Assembly (NCBI GenBank): GCA_947490345.1
Contig: CANLGL010000028.1
Location: forward strand, 1 to 60,707
DNA length: 60,707 nucleotides
Reading direction: 5' to 3'
Source: Deltaproteobacteria bacterium
Lineage (GTDB): Bacteria > Myxococcota_A > UBA796 > SXON01
Shown piece after piece: positions 40,692-49,023 of the stretch. The notes beneath the pieces are model-generated. The model was not told the DNA's origin. It worked only from the letters and a program-made list of their open reading frames with translations, and made no database searches. Each line of letters opens with the position of its first letter. Position 1 is the first letter of the stretch. Both the position numbers and the translations under genes were made by a program.

Positions 40692-42408
40692 TGAACGACT
40701 GCGAACCCGCCGTGGCGGCAGCCGCACACTCGGAGGGGTAGTCCCAGGACACGGTCAAGGAGTGGTCCAGTGACCACGGCTCCCCTTGTGCACATGCCAT
40801 GAAAGAACCGGAGGGAAGGCTTGTCGTCGCTCCGCAATCAGTTGGGCCGTCGCAGTCAGCGAGATAGTTCCAGGTCTCGTGGAGGTCAAAGTCAAAGCGT
40901 TCCCGCTGATTGCCCAAGTTGTCGGTCGGGAACACAGCACTCCCGCGGTTGGCGTATTCCACAACCCGCCCCGTGGTATCGAACTGATCCTGACCCAGGT
41001 TCGGGAACATCGACAGTGGCAGCCCGCAGTCAGCCGTGACGCGGAACCCGTGGAACCATCCCATCTGAAAATGGCAGCACTCCAACTTGCCGGTCCCGCC
41101 CAAATCCAGCCCCGAACACTCCGCAAGAGTGAACCGCCAGCCAGCCCAGTGTGAGATCTCGTGCATCAGAAGGGCAGAAATCTCTGCGATCTCGGCGAGA
41201 CCGGCGCGGGCACAGCACATGCACACCCAAAGGTCCGCGAAGGTATTCGTTGACTTGCCTGCGGCGATCTGGTCGTACAGACGATGAGCCCACCAGAAGT
41301 GATAGTCGGCCAACGCCGCATTGAGCTGGACTTCGTCGTTAAGGGTTGAGGCGCCCATTGGCGTAATCCCAGTGTACGCCCCCCGCCAAGTCCGACGAAC
41401 CGCCAGTCCGCCCATGCCTTCGACCCGAATGAGATCACGGTCATAGCTACACATGTCACCCAGATCCACTCGCCAACCGTTGCGCATCTCAGATCGAATC
41501 CAATCCTTGTCGATCTTGCAGCCTTTCTGAAACACGCCGATGCTCTCGCAGGTGAACGCCCAGGCGTAGAGCGTCGCTATGGCATAGCGGACAGCTCGAA
41601 AGAGGAACCCGTCGTCGGTCTGCCAATACAAACCGCGGTTGAGCCACTCCTTTCGGGGCAAGGCGGACGCCATGAACACGTCGCTGGAAATTTGCCAAAC
41701 ATCTTCGTCGAAGTCACCTATCTTGTTCCACCAACGCGGCAGCATTACACTGAGGAACTCGTTGTGGCTGCTTGTTGGTTCGAAGTCGAGCGGGACGGTT
41801 GCCAGGAGGCGGCCCTCGGGAATGAGGTTTGAGTTGGCGTGATTGACATCCCGTCCGGGAATGCCATTCATCAGGGGGTGGAGGCCCAAATCGATCGCAC
41901 AGACGTTTCTGAGGTCAGAAACGTCGCAAGACGATACCGTCAGCGGAAGGGTGAGACACTCCTCGCTGAGGCGGTTACTCGACCGGGCCGACACGAGACT
42001 GGGGCTGGCCACGGCGAGCGCGGAGCGGCCAGTGGACCCGACCCCCACCGCCGGGGATTGCATGAGGTGGTCGAGTCCGCTGGCGCGTTCAGCGAACGCG
42101 GATTGCAGCGTTCTCGCTCGTAGCATGGCCGCGAAACCCGCCGGGTCGCGCGTGAGCCGGGAGATTCCGGCAGAGCTGCCCAAGCGCAGGACGGCACTCC
42201 GGCGGGGGGGCGCCGCCGCCCGGACGACTCCAGACCGGCCGAAAATCGGACTCGACGGCCGGTTCGCTCCCATCGTCGGAATGGCGCCCGGCGCTGAGGC
42301 GATCGTTCCCGTTGACCGCAGCCGCGCCCGCTGCGTCGCACACGCCATGCACCCACACTCCGCACCCCCGCCGCCAATGACGTGCACTTCGGCACATGCG
42401 CAGTCCAT
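40684..42408 (-). CDS. HExxH-motif protein, unknown family
   Basis: A 574-aa protein I do not recognise as a family. A zinc-metallopeptidase-like motif LLMHEISHWAGWRF stands at about residues 407-420, with a possible third ligand further on (HGFRV or the E/D-rich tail). There is a Cys-rich N-terminus (CACAEV, ECGCMAC), a central region with many aromatics, and a C-terminal part with FDLHETWNYLADCDGPTDCG. No typical signal peptide is visible; the true start may be internal. Base composition is visibly lower in GC than the neighbours over 40.8-41.95 kb. Located 8 bases after the small beta protein gene and overlapping the lipoprotein gene, so all three are one operon. Confidence 0.65.
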   Translation of the reverse strand: MDCACAEVHVIGGGGAECGCMACATQRARLRSTGTIASAPGAIPTMGANRPSSPIFGRSGVVRAAAPPRRSAVLRLGSSAGISRLTRDPAGFAAMLRARTLQSAFAERASGLDHLMQSPAVGVGSTGRSALAVASPSLVSARSSNRLSEECLTLPLTVSSCDVSDLRNVCAIDLGLHPLMNGIPGRDVNHANSNLIPEGRLLATVPLDFEPTSSHNEFLSVMLPRWWNKIGDFDEDVWQISSDVFMASALPRKEWLNRGLYWQTDDGFLFRAVRYAIATLYAWAFTCESIGVFQKGCKIDKDWIRSEMRNGWRVDLGDMCSYDRDLIRVEGMGGLAVRRTWRGAYTGITPMGASTLNDEVQLNAALADYHFWWAHRLYDQIAAGKSTNTFADLWVCMCCARAGLAEIAEISALLMHEISHWAGWRFTLAECSGLDLGGTGKLECCHFQMGWFHGFRVTADCGLPLSMFPNLGQDQFDTTGRVVEYANRGSAVFPTDNLGNQRERFDFDLHETWNYLADCDGPTDCGATTSLPSGSFMACAQGEPWSLDHSLTVSWDYPSECAAAATAGSQSFNG

Positions 42409-42416
42409 GACCGCGC

Positions 42417-42839
42417 CTACGACGGCAGCTTGACGAGCAGCATCACGCTGATGATGGCGCTCTGCACGCCAGTGATGCCGTCCTTGTTCTTCACGGCGAT
42501 GCGCAGCCGCGAATGGGGGAGGAAGGCGGTGAGCGTGGTCACCGGCGGCGTGCGCACCGGAATGTCGTTGGTGTTGATGTCCGCTGTCGACAAGCGGACC
42601 GCCGCCACTTCGTTGTCGCGGTCATAGCCGCCGATCAACTCCATGTTCCACTCGATGTTCGGGGCGTTGGCGCCCTTCTGCAAGGTGATGAGGGTCACCG
42701 ACTCGGCGACGAGAACCAGTCCGGACAGGCCGGGCACGTCCAGGTCGATGTAGTTGTACACGCCGGTTGCTCCCGCGGCCCCGGTGGTGGCGATGCGGAG
42801 CCTGGAGACGATGGAGAGGACTGCATAGGAACCGGTCAT
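42417..42839 (-). CDS. Small beta-rich protein, unknown function
   Basis: A 140-aa protein with alternating short hydrophobic strands (VLSIVSRLRIATTG, YNYIDLDVPGLSGLVLVAES, RLRIAVKNKDGIT) and no Cys, signal or membrane segment; probably a beta-sandwich. ATG 42839 has AAGGG 7 bases upstream and is preferred to the in-frame upstream codons. First gene of the three-gene operon with the HExxH protein and Cys-rich lipoprotein. A C10 tract (42921-42930) lies ~80 bases upstream. In general layout it resembles the truncated gene at the right edge, but that comparison is by eye. Confidence 0.6.
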   Translation of the reverse strand: MTGSYAVLSIVSRLRIATTGAAGATGVYNYIDLDVPGLSGLVLVAESVTLITLQKGANAPNIEWNMELIGGYDRDNEVAAVRLSTADINTNDIPVRTPPVTTLTAFLPHSRLRIAVKNKDGITGVQSAIISVMLLVKLPS

Positions 42840-43180
42840 TGATAAACCCTTGGATCGGTGAAGGAAAGCGGACGCCACCCGCGCGGCGACAGAATGAGTG
42901 TTTGTCGCGATCCAAGGCTACCCCCCCCCCGCCCCGAGTCGTCAAGGGATAGGCAGAAGCAGAGCAAAAAAAATTTGCCGCCGAGTGCTCCGGGTATCCA
43001 GCGAACTGGTGCCGGCCGCCGTTGAATCATGGACGGGAAAGGCTCAGCGACGGCGATACCGGCGACGGCGACAGTGGGACGGACACCGCCGATACAGCCG
43101 ATACAGCCAACAGTGGCGCCGACGTCTGAATAGGCCACCGTTGACCTGGTGGACTCCACGAGTGTGGCGGTTGGCTCCCG
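42840..43180. other. Intergenic stretch with C10 tract and decayed lipoprotein-like fragment
   Basis: Contains a run of ten C at 42921-42930 and an A8T3 tract near 42966. On the plus strand, a short frame at 43049-43129 reads DGDTGDGDSGTDTADTADTA and then a stop. That linker is the hallmark of this organism's lipoproteins, so the fragment may be the remnant of one; no leader or mature domain is attached. No promoter could be assigned, although the operon reading leftward must start here. Confidence 0.45.
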
Positions 43181-46100
43181 TCAGCCTGCCCTGAGCCGCG
43201 CGACCTCGTCCGCCCGTCCGAGCGCCGTCCACGCCTCGCACGCCAACTCCAACGCCTCCTGGGACCGCGCGGCGAAGCCCACGCCGCGCCCGCGAAACAC
43301 CACCACCGCCGCTGACAACGCGCGCGCCACGTCCTCGGACAGGCACCCCCACGCCGGAAGCTTCGTCGCCGCGTTCGCAAGCCGCTCGACCTCGCCGAGC
43401 TCCCCGGTCTTCGCCACGGTGGCGAGCGCCAGGGTGCTCAAGTGGGCGTAGTGACCGGCCGCGCCGCGGGAGAGCGCCTCCCCGCGGCCCGCATCGAGCA
43501 CCTCAGCCGCATCCGTCAGCCGATCGGTGGCCAGGAGTAGGGCTCCGAGCCGACCCATGACGGTGAGAACCTCGACGTCACCGAGCTCCTCAAACATTTC
43601 GAGAGCACGACGATACCCCGCCACGGCCGCCTCGACCCGGCCACGCTGCCGCTCCAGATCGGCGAGGACGACGAGCGCGGCCGCAGTCGTGGGGCGCTGG
43701 GTGCGTGGACCCGCGAGTGCAAGCGCCTCGCGGGCCAGGCCCTCGGCGATCGCCGGTTGCCCAGCCGCCAAGGCCACCTGGGCGAGCACGACCCTGGCCT
43801 CGCCTCCCAACCGCCGATCTCCCAGCCGAATCGCCAAGCCGCGCGCCTCCTCCAGACCCCGGACGCCAGCAAGATCTCCGCGCCGCAACGCCAACTTGGA
43901 AAGCGCGAGGTCGGCATACGCCACGCGCACTTCCTCACCGAGCAACCACGCCGCTCCTCGGGCCTCCTGCAGCCGCTCCGCCGCCGCGCGCCCCTCGCCC
44001 GCGAGCTCATGAACCTCGGCGCGAGCGAAAAGCGCCTCGCTCAACGCGTCTGGCCACGATCGACCGCGCGCATCCTCAACCGTCCGATCGAGGAGCCTTC
44101 CGGCGGACTGGATGGCTTCCGCGCCGGAGAGGCTGGAGGCGCCCCGGATCCCTGCGCGCGCGCGCCACACCTCAAAGCGCAGCCGGCGCTCGTCGTTCGG
44201 CGCGCCCGGGAGCGCGGACAACGCCGCAGCGGCGGCGGTGACCACGCCCTGCACGCCTGACCAGTCCGCCAGTGCAGCCCGCCGCTCGACCGCCCGCAAC
44301 CACAGATCCAGCGCCGCGGAACCAGCTCCAGCCGCGAACAGGTGGGCGGCGCGCCGGGCATCATCAACGGTCCCCGTGCCGCGCTCGACCTGCTCGTCCA
44401 TGCTCGACGCGATGGCCCGGTGGAGCTCGACCATCCGCGCGGCCCCGCCAACCCGCCTGCGAAAGGCCTCGCGAACCATTCCGTGGGCGAAGGTCCAGTG
44501 AATCGCGTCATCATCCGCTTCCAGCAGGACGACGAGGCGCGCGCGGACGAGCTGCTCGACCAGGCCCACCGGCGGGGCCACGCCCAATCGACGACACACC
44601 GCGAGCCATTCGCCCTCGACGACCCGGCCCCCCAGCAGCGCCGCCACGACGAGGGTCTCCACGGCGGACTCCCCAGCCGAGAGCGAGGCCAGAAACCTGT
44701 CGACCCTGGCGATCCAGGGCGCGAGCACCGCTTCTGGAAGATCGATGGAGACGCCCGGAGGGGCGTCGAAGCCCGCCGGCTCCGCCCTCAGTGCGCCCCG
44801 GTCAGCGAGCTGCCCGACCACGGCCACGGCCATTCCCGGGTTGCCTTGGGTTACCTCCGTCAGCCGGTGGACCAACGCCGCGGCCAGGCCAAGGCCATCT
44901 TTCAAGAGCTCATGCTCCTCGACCGGCGCGAGCGGGCCGAGCTCCAGGCGAACGATCTCCACGCGCCCCGCCAGGCCGGAAAGCGCCTGCGCAACCGCAG
45001 GTGCCTCCGCGAGGCCCTCCGCGCCCGCCACAAGCAGCAGCAACACCGGGGTGCCGGTCGCATCCGTCAATAGAGACCACGCCAGGGCCACCGCATCCAT
45101 GTTGGCGTGCAGGTCGTCCACCACCATCACCACCGGTCGCTCGATCGCCACCCCTTCGACGAAGCGCCTCATTCGCAACACCCTGGGGTGGAGACCAGCG
45201 CCACTCAGCGCGGCCTCGGGCGCAAACGTGTCGAGGTCATCGGGCTCACCGGCTTCGGGGGGCCGGCCGAGATGACGGGACTGGCAGCGCCAGTAGGCCT
45301 CGGGACCGTCGGTGCCTTCGAGCTGCAAGACATGCGCGGCGCCGAGCTCGTGCGCGCGCTCGGCGACCCACCGTGCCAGGCGAGTCTTGCCCACACCTGC
45401 GGGCCCATGCAAAAGCACCGCGCGCGGCGACCAGGTCGCGCTGACCTCCCGCAAAAGCTCCCACAGTCGGTCCCGCTCCCGCTTTCGGCCGACCAGCGGA
45501 ACCGGCCGTAAGGCGTGCAGACCAAGCCCAGCGTCCACCAGACGCGCCGGAATCCGGCCAGGCTCGGTGCGCTGCCAGCTCGCCGGGACCCCGACCGAAG
45601 CGACACGCCCCCCTTCGAGCGCCTGCAGCGTCAAGCTGGCGTCGGCGGCGTGTTGGATCCGCCGAGCCGGCCGCTTCACGAGCAGAGTCCGGAGCCAGTC
45701 CTCCAGGCCCTCGGGGACGACGAACCGCGCCCGAAAGGCCGGCGGCTCCAGCTCCAGATGCGCCATCGCCAGGACGCTGGCGGGCCGATCGGCGCCGAAA
45801 GGAGGCGTCCCGGTGCAAAGCGCCCAGGTCAAACAGGCGAGCTGGTACAGATCGGTCCACGGGCCTTGCCCTCCCAGCTCGCTCTGAAGCTGCTCCGGAG
45901 CCATGTACGCCGGGGTCCCGACAATCACGCCCGGCTCCATGCGACCGAGCGGCGCGGAGAGGCCGAAGTCAGTCAGCTTCCGCCCCGGGCGCGCGTCCTC
46001 GGCCGTCGCCAACAGCACGTTTCCCGGCGTGAGGTCGCGGTGCAGCACCCCACGCGCGTGGGCATAGGCGAGCGCGGCGAGCACGTCCACCACGACCCCA

Positions 46101-46447
46101 CGGGCCTCTTCCCAGTCCGCTGGGGGCGCTGCCGAGAGCGTCCCCCCCGAGCAGTATTCCATCGCCATCCACGGACTCCCGAGCGGAAGTCGCGTCTTGG
46201 AAGCCGCATGGGCCGCCGCATCCACCCGGCCGCAGTCGAGCACGGTGATGATGTGAGGGTGATCGAGCCGCGCTACGGCCCTCATTTCGGCGAGAAAGGG
46301 CTCGGCCAGCTCGGGGCGTCCGTCTTTGACGAGCTTCACGGCCACCGCGACGCCGGTGCCGGCATGCACAGCGTGCCAAACCTGTCCCATCCCTCCCTGA
46401 TCGATGCGGCCGGTGAGTCTGAAGGGCCCGAGCGGGATGCCGATCAT
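43181..46447 (-). CDS. Ser/Thr kinase fused to AAA ATPase and TPR region
   Basis: A 1088-aa regulatory protein. Kinase domain ~1-265: degenerate Gly loop (IDQGGMGQVW), ATP Lys in VAVKLV (~38), catalytic loop HRDLTPGN (136-143), DFG (160-162) and GTPAYMAPEQ. Then an AAA/STAND ATPase with Walker A GPAGVGKT (~348-355) and Walker B VMVVDDLHANMD (~440-451). The C-terminal half is TPR-like helices (for example ALFARAEVHELAGEGRAAAE). This AfsR/PknK-like fusion is typical of myxobacterial signalling. The start at ATG 46447 is favoured over 46501 because the kinase N-lobe begins right after; 52 bases separate it from the divergent methyltransferase gene. Confidence 0.92.
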   Translation of the reverse strand: MIGIPLGPFRLTGRIDQGGMGQVWHAVHAGTGVAVAVKLVKDGRPELAEPFLAEMRAVARLDHPHIITVLDCGRVDAAAHAASKTRLPLGSPWMAMEYCSGGTLSAAPPADWEEARGVVVDVLAALAYAHARGVLHRDLTPGNVLLATAEDARPGRKLTDFGLSAPLGRMEPGVIVGTPAYMAPEQLQSELGGQGPWTDLYQLACLTWALCTGTPPFGADRPASVLAMAHLELEPPAFRARFVVPEGLEDWLRTLLVKRPARRIQHAADASLTLQALEGGRVASVGVPASWQRTEPGRIPARLVDAGLGLHALRPVPLVGRKRERDRLWELLREVSATWSPRAVLLHGPAGVGKTRLARWVAERAHELGAAHVLQLEGTDGPEAYWRCQSRHLGRPPEAGEPDDLDTFAPEAALSGAGLHPRVLRMRRFVEGVAIERPVVMVVDDLHANMDAVALAWSLLTDATGTPVLLLLVAGAEGLAEAPAVAQALSGLAGRVEIVRLELGPLAPVEEHELLKDGLGLAAALVHRLTEVTQGNPGMAVAVVGQLADRGALRAEPAGFDAPPGVSIDLPEAVLAPWIARVDRFLASLSAGESAVETLVVAALLGGRVVEGEWLAVCRRLGVAPPVGLVEQLVRARLVVLLEADDDAIHWTFAHGMVREAFRRRVGGAARMVELHRAIASSMDEQVERGTGTVDDARRAAHLFAAGAGSAALDLWLRAVERRAALADWSGVQGVVTAAAAALSALPGAPNDERRLRFEVWRARAGIRGASSLSGAEAIQSAGRLLDRTVEDARGRSWPDALSEALFARAEVHELAGEGRAAAERLQEARGAAWLLGEEVRVAYADLALSKLALRRGDLAGVRGLEEARGLAIRLGDRRLGGEARVVLAQVALAAGQPAIAEGLAREALALAGPRTQRPTTAAALVVLADLERQRGRVEAAVAGYRRALEMFEELGDVEVLTVMGRLGALLLATDRLTDAAEVLDAGRGEALSRGAAGHYAHLSTLALATVAKTGELGEVERLANAATKLPAWGCLSEDVARALSAAVVVFRGRGVGFAARSQEALELACEAWTALGRADEVARLRAG

Positions 46448-46499
46448 CGAAACGCTGAGCTCCGGCCCCCAAGTAGCTCGGCCTCGGCTACGTGGACGC

Positions 46500-48086
46500 A
46501 TGCGGTGCCGACATCGCCCGATGTGTCCGGGCTGCCCGTTGGCCGAAGCCAGCTACCCCGACCAGCTCCAACGAAAGCGTGAGCGCCTGGCCCGCGCCCT
46601 TGCCCGCTACCCGCACCTGCCGGCGGCGCCCGAAGTGATACCGGCGCAACACACCGAGGGGTATCGCCATCGGCTCAAGCTGCCCATTCGCGTAGACGGC
46701 CCACGCGTTGCGGTAGGCCTCTACGACGCCGCTGGAACCAGGATCCTCGACACCCCTGACTGTCCGGTGCTCGAGCCGGGGTTGCGCGCCGGCCTCCAAG
46801 GCGTGAGGGCCTGGCTATCGGGACGCAGCGAGGTCCACAGCATCGACCTGCGGCGCTCGCAAGCGACGGGAGAGCTCCAGCTCGTGCTCGCCGTCAAGGG
46901 CGGAACGGACGTGCCGGGCGGGCGCAAGGGCCTGACGCAGCTCACCGAAGCGCTCCCTCACCTCGCGTCGGTCGCGGTGAGTCGGGCTGACCCGGATGGC
47001 AAACGAGTCATGGGCGCGGCTCCAAGGCTGGTCTGGGGAAAAGCAACGATTGAAGAGAAGATCGGCGACACACGATACCGGCTCCATCCCGGGGCGTTCT
47101 TCCAGGTCGATCCCCGGCAGGCGGGGACCCTGCACGGTCTGGTCAAGGCGGCCGTGGGCGATGCGCAGTCGATCCTCGACCTGTACAGCGGCGTCGGCGC
47201 CTACGCGCTGATGCTCGCGCCCGGGCGACGTCGCGTGGTGGCGGTCGAGGAAGTGCCCCAGGCGGCGCGGGCGGCGGCCGAGTTGGCCCCCCGGAACATG
47301 GAGGTCCGCGGGGTCCGGGTAGAACACCTGGATGTGTCGGAGCCCTTCGACTCGGTGATCCTCAACCCGGCGCGCCGGGGCTCCGATCCCCGGGTTCTTG
47401 CGCGTGTCGCCGCCCTGGCTCGACACATGGTGTATGTGTCATGCGGCCCCGAGACGCTGGCGCGGGATCTCGACATCCTGGCCGCCCATGGGATGCGCGT
47501 GCGCACGGTCTCGGCCATCGACCTTTTTCCGCAGACACCGGAGGTGGAGACCGTCGTGGCCTTGGAGAGAGGACCGGAGCTCAGGGAGTGGGCGGTGCCG
47601 GGCGGGCGGGCGCAGGGCCCATGGCTCGGCGCTCGGTCGGGTGCGGTCGGCCGGCCCGATCGCGTGGTCGCGTTGATGCTCGGTGAGACGCCGCCGTCAG
47701 GGAGTGTGCCGGGCGGGCGCTTCCGCCGCGTGGCGATGGTGGCCAGCCACTCGCTCGTCCGCATCGAGCTTCAGGGGCCGCTGATGCCGGCGCTGGCGGC
47801 GTTCGCCCGGCAGGGGCACCCCCTGGCTGGGGCGGACCCCCGCACCGCGCGGTTTTTCTCCGAAAAGGCGGGTCTGGTGCGACCGTTCCTCCATGTCGAG
47901 CGCGCCGGCGGAGCGGCCGCGCCCCTGCATGGCGACCTCGCGGAGGCGCTCCAGGCCCTCGGCGCACCGCCCGACCTGATCGCACGCGGAGCGGCGGCCG
48001 CGCCTACGGAAGGAGGAAGCGGATCCGAGGGCCGGCGCTCACCGTCAGGACCTGCCCGGCGGGGTGGAAGTCGCCGTCGACCATAA
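46500..48086 (+). CDS. TrmA/RlmD-type RNA (uracil-5-)methyltransferase with C-terminal extension
   Basis: A 528-aa enzyme. N-terminal Fe-S cluster Cys (CRHRPMCPGC), central RNA-binding domain, and a SAM domain with SILDLYSGVGAYALMLAPG. NPARRGSDPRVL and MVYVSCGPETLARDL carry the catalytic Cys, so this copy should be active and methylate a uridine in rRNA or tRNA. Residues ~410-500 resemble the C-terminal strands of RluA-type pseudouridine synthases (HSLVRIELQG, FARQGHPLAG, EKAGLVRPFLHVERAG) without that family's catalytic Asp region, so it may be an RNA-binding add-on. Divergent from the kinase gene; the 3' end overlaps the lipid-kinase gene by 83 bases. Confidence 0.85.
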   Translation: MRCRHRPMCPGCPLAEASYPDQLQRKRERLARALARYPHLPAAPEVIPAQHTEGYRHRLKLPIRVDGPRVAVGLYDAAGTRILDTPDCPVLEPGLRAGLQGVRAWLSGRSEVHSIDLRRSQATGELQLVLAVKGGTDVPGGRKGLTQLTEALPHLASVAVSRADPDGKRVMGAAPRLVWGKATIEEKIGDTRYRLHPGAFFQVDPRQAGTLHGLVKAAVGDAQSILDLYSGVGAYALMLAPGRRRVVAVEEVPQAARAAAELAPRNMEVRGVRVEHLDVSEPFDSVILNPARRGSDPRVLARVAALARHMVYVSCGPETLARDLDILAAHGMRVRTVSAIDLFPQTPEVETVVALERGPELREWAVPGGRAQGPWLGARSGAVGRPDRVVALMLGETPPSGSVPGGRFRRVAMVASHSLVRIELQGPLMPALAAFARQGHPLAGADPRTARFFSEKAGLVRPFLHVERAGGAAAPLHGDLAEALQALGAPPDLIARGAAAAPTEGGSGSEGRRSPSGPARRGGSRRRP

Positions 48087-48945
48087 ACGTCATCGGCGTG
48101 TCCGAGCTGAGCACGACCCGCTCGGGAACGGCGCTGTAGATGTCCTTCGCTTCGATCGGCAACGCCATTCGCACCCGCGGCAGGCAGCGGACAATCCCCA
48201 GTGCGTCGCAAGCGAACCCCACGACATGGAGCCGTCCGGCGTGCCGCAGGGCCTCGTAGAAGGGGCGAAACCCAAGCCCGATGTCGTCGACGGTCCCCAT
48301 CGTCACCGTCAAGTAGCTGTCGCCGGGCCACGGCCGGCCATCCACCTCCACCCGACAGCGCGCCCGCGCGGAGAGCCGCCGAATGAGCTCGCCATTGTGC
48401 AACGCCGACACACAGGCGCGAATCAGGAGCCACGTGGCTGACAACGGAGAGGGGTCGGGGTGCCGGTAGTGCTCCTCCAGGAAGTTGCTCAACAGCCCAT
48501 TGCCGAAGAGGAAGCCGTACACCGGCCGCTCGCCCCCCTCCACCTTGAGAATATGCCTCTCTGCCCACGGAATCGGCTGATTGGTGTGGTAGCGCAGCAG
48601 CACCGAGGAGAGGATTTCGCCTGGGCTCCCCTTGATGCCGAGCCCGTGCGCGATGGTGTTCATCGTGCCGCCGCGGAGGATGGCGATCGACGGGAGCGGC
48701 GTGTCCTCGTACGCCTCGATCATCGCGGTCAGCACCATGTGCAGCGTGCCGTCACCCCCGTTGACCGCCAGCACATCGATGCCCTGGTCCCGAAAGACGC
48801 GTGCCTGCGCCACCAGCTCGTCACGGGTCTGCGGCTGGGCGAGGAGCCCACGCGCGCCCAACATGAACGACATCTGCCCGCTCAGCGACGGGTCCTTCCG
48901 GTTCTGGCGGGAACGGGGATTGGAGACGACCGCGATGCCGGGCAT
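48004..48945 (-). CDS. DAG-kinase catalytic domain lipid kinase
   Basis: A 313-aa protein of the diacylglycerol kinase/YegS family: VVSNPRSRQN at the start, VLAVNGGDGTLHMVLTAMIE (nucleotide-binding GGDGT), ILRGGTMNTIAHGLGI, then the C-terminal domain with DDIGLGFRPFYEALRHAG and MTFMVDGDFH. These enzymes phosphorylate lipid substrates using ATP at the inner membrane. The exact lipid is unknown; there is a putative regulatory acidic site (DSYLTVTM). Complete and of typical length. Its 5' end faces the Rieske protein gene. Confidence 0.9.
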   Translation of the reverse strand: MPGIAVVSNPRSRQNRKDPSLSGQMSFMLGARGLLAQPQTRDELVAQARVFRDQGIDVLAVNGGDGTLHMVLTAMIEAYEDTPLPSIAILRGGTMNTIAHGLGIKGSPGEILSSVLLRYHTNQPIPWAERHILKVEGGERPVYGFLFGNGLLSNFLEEHYRHPDPSPLSATWLLIRACVSALHNGELIRRLSARARCRVEVDGRPWPGDSYLTVTMGTVDDIGLGFRPFYEALRHAGRLHVVGFACDALGIVRCLPRVRMALPIEAKDIYSAVPERVVLSSDTPMTFMVDGDFHPAGQVLTVSAGPRIRFLLP

Positions 48946-49023
48946 CGGTCGCCCGTATCACGGAAACGTCACGGACCGACGGCGCGTTCCACGTGGAACG
49001 TCCGCGGGGGGTACGTGGTGGCG

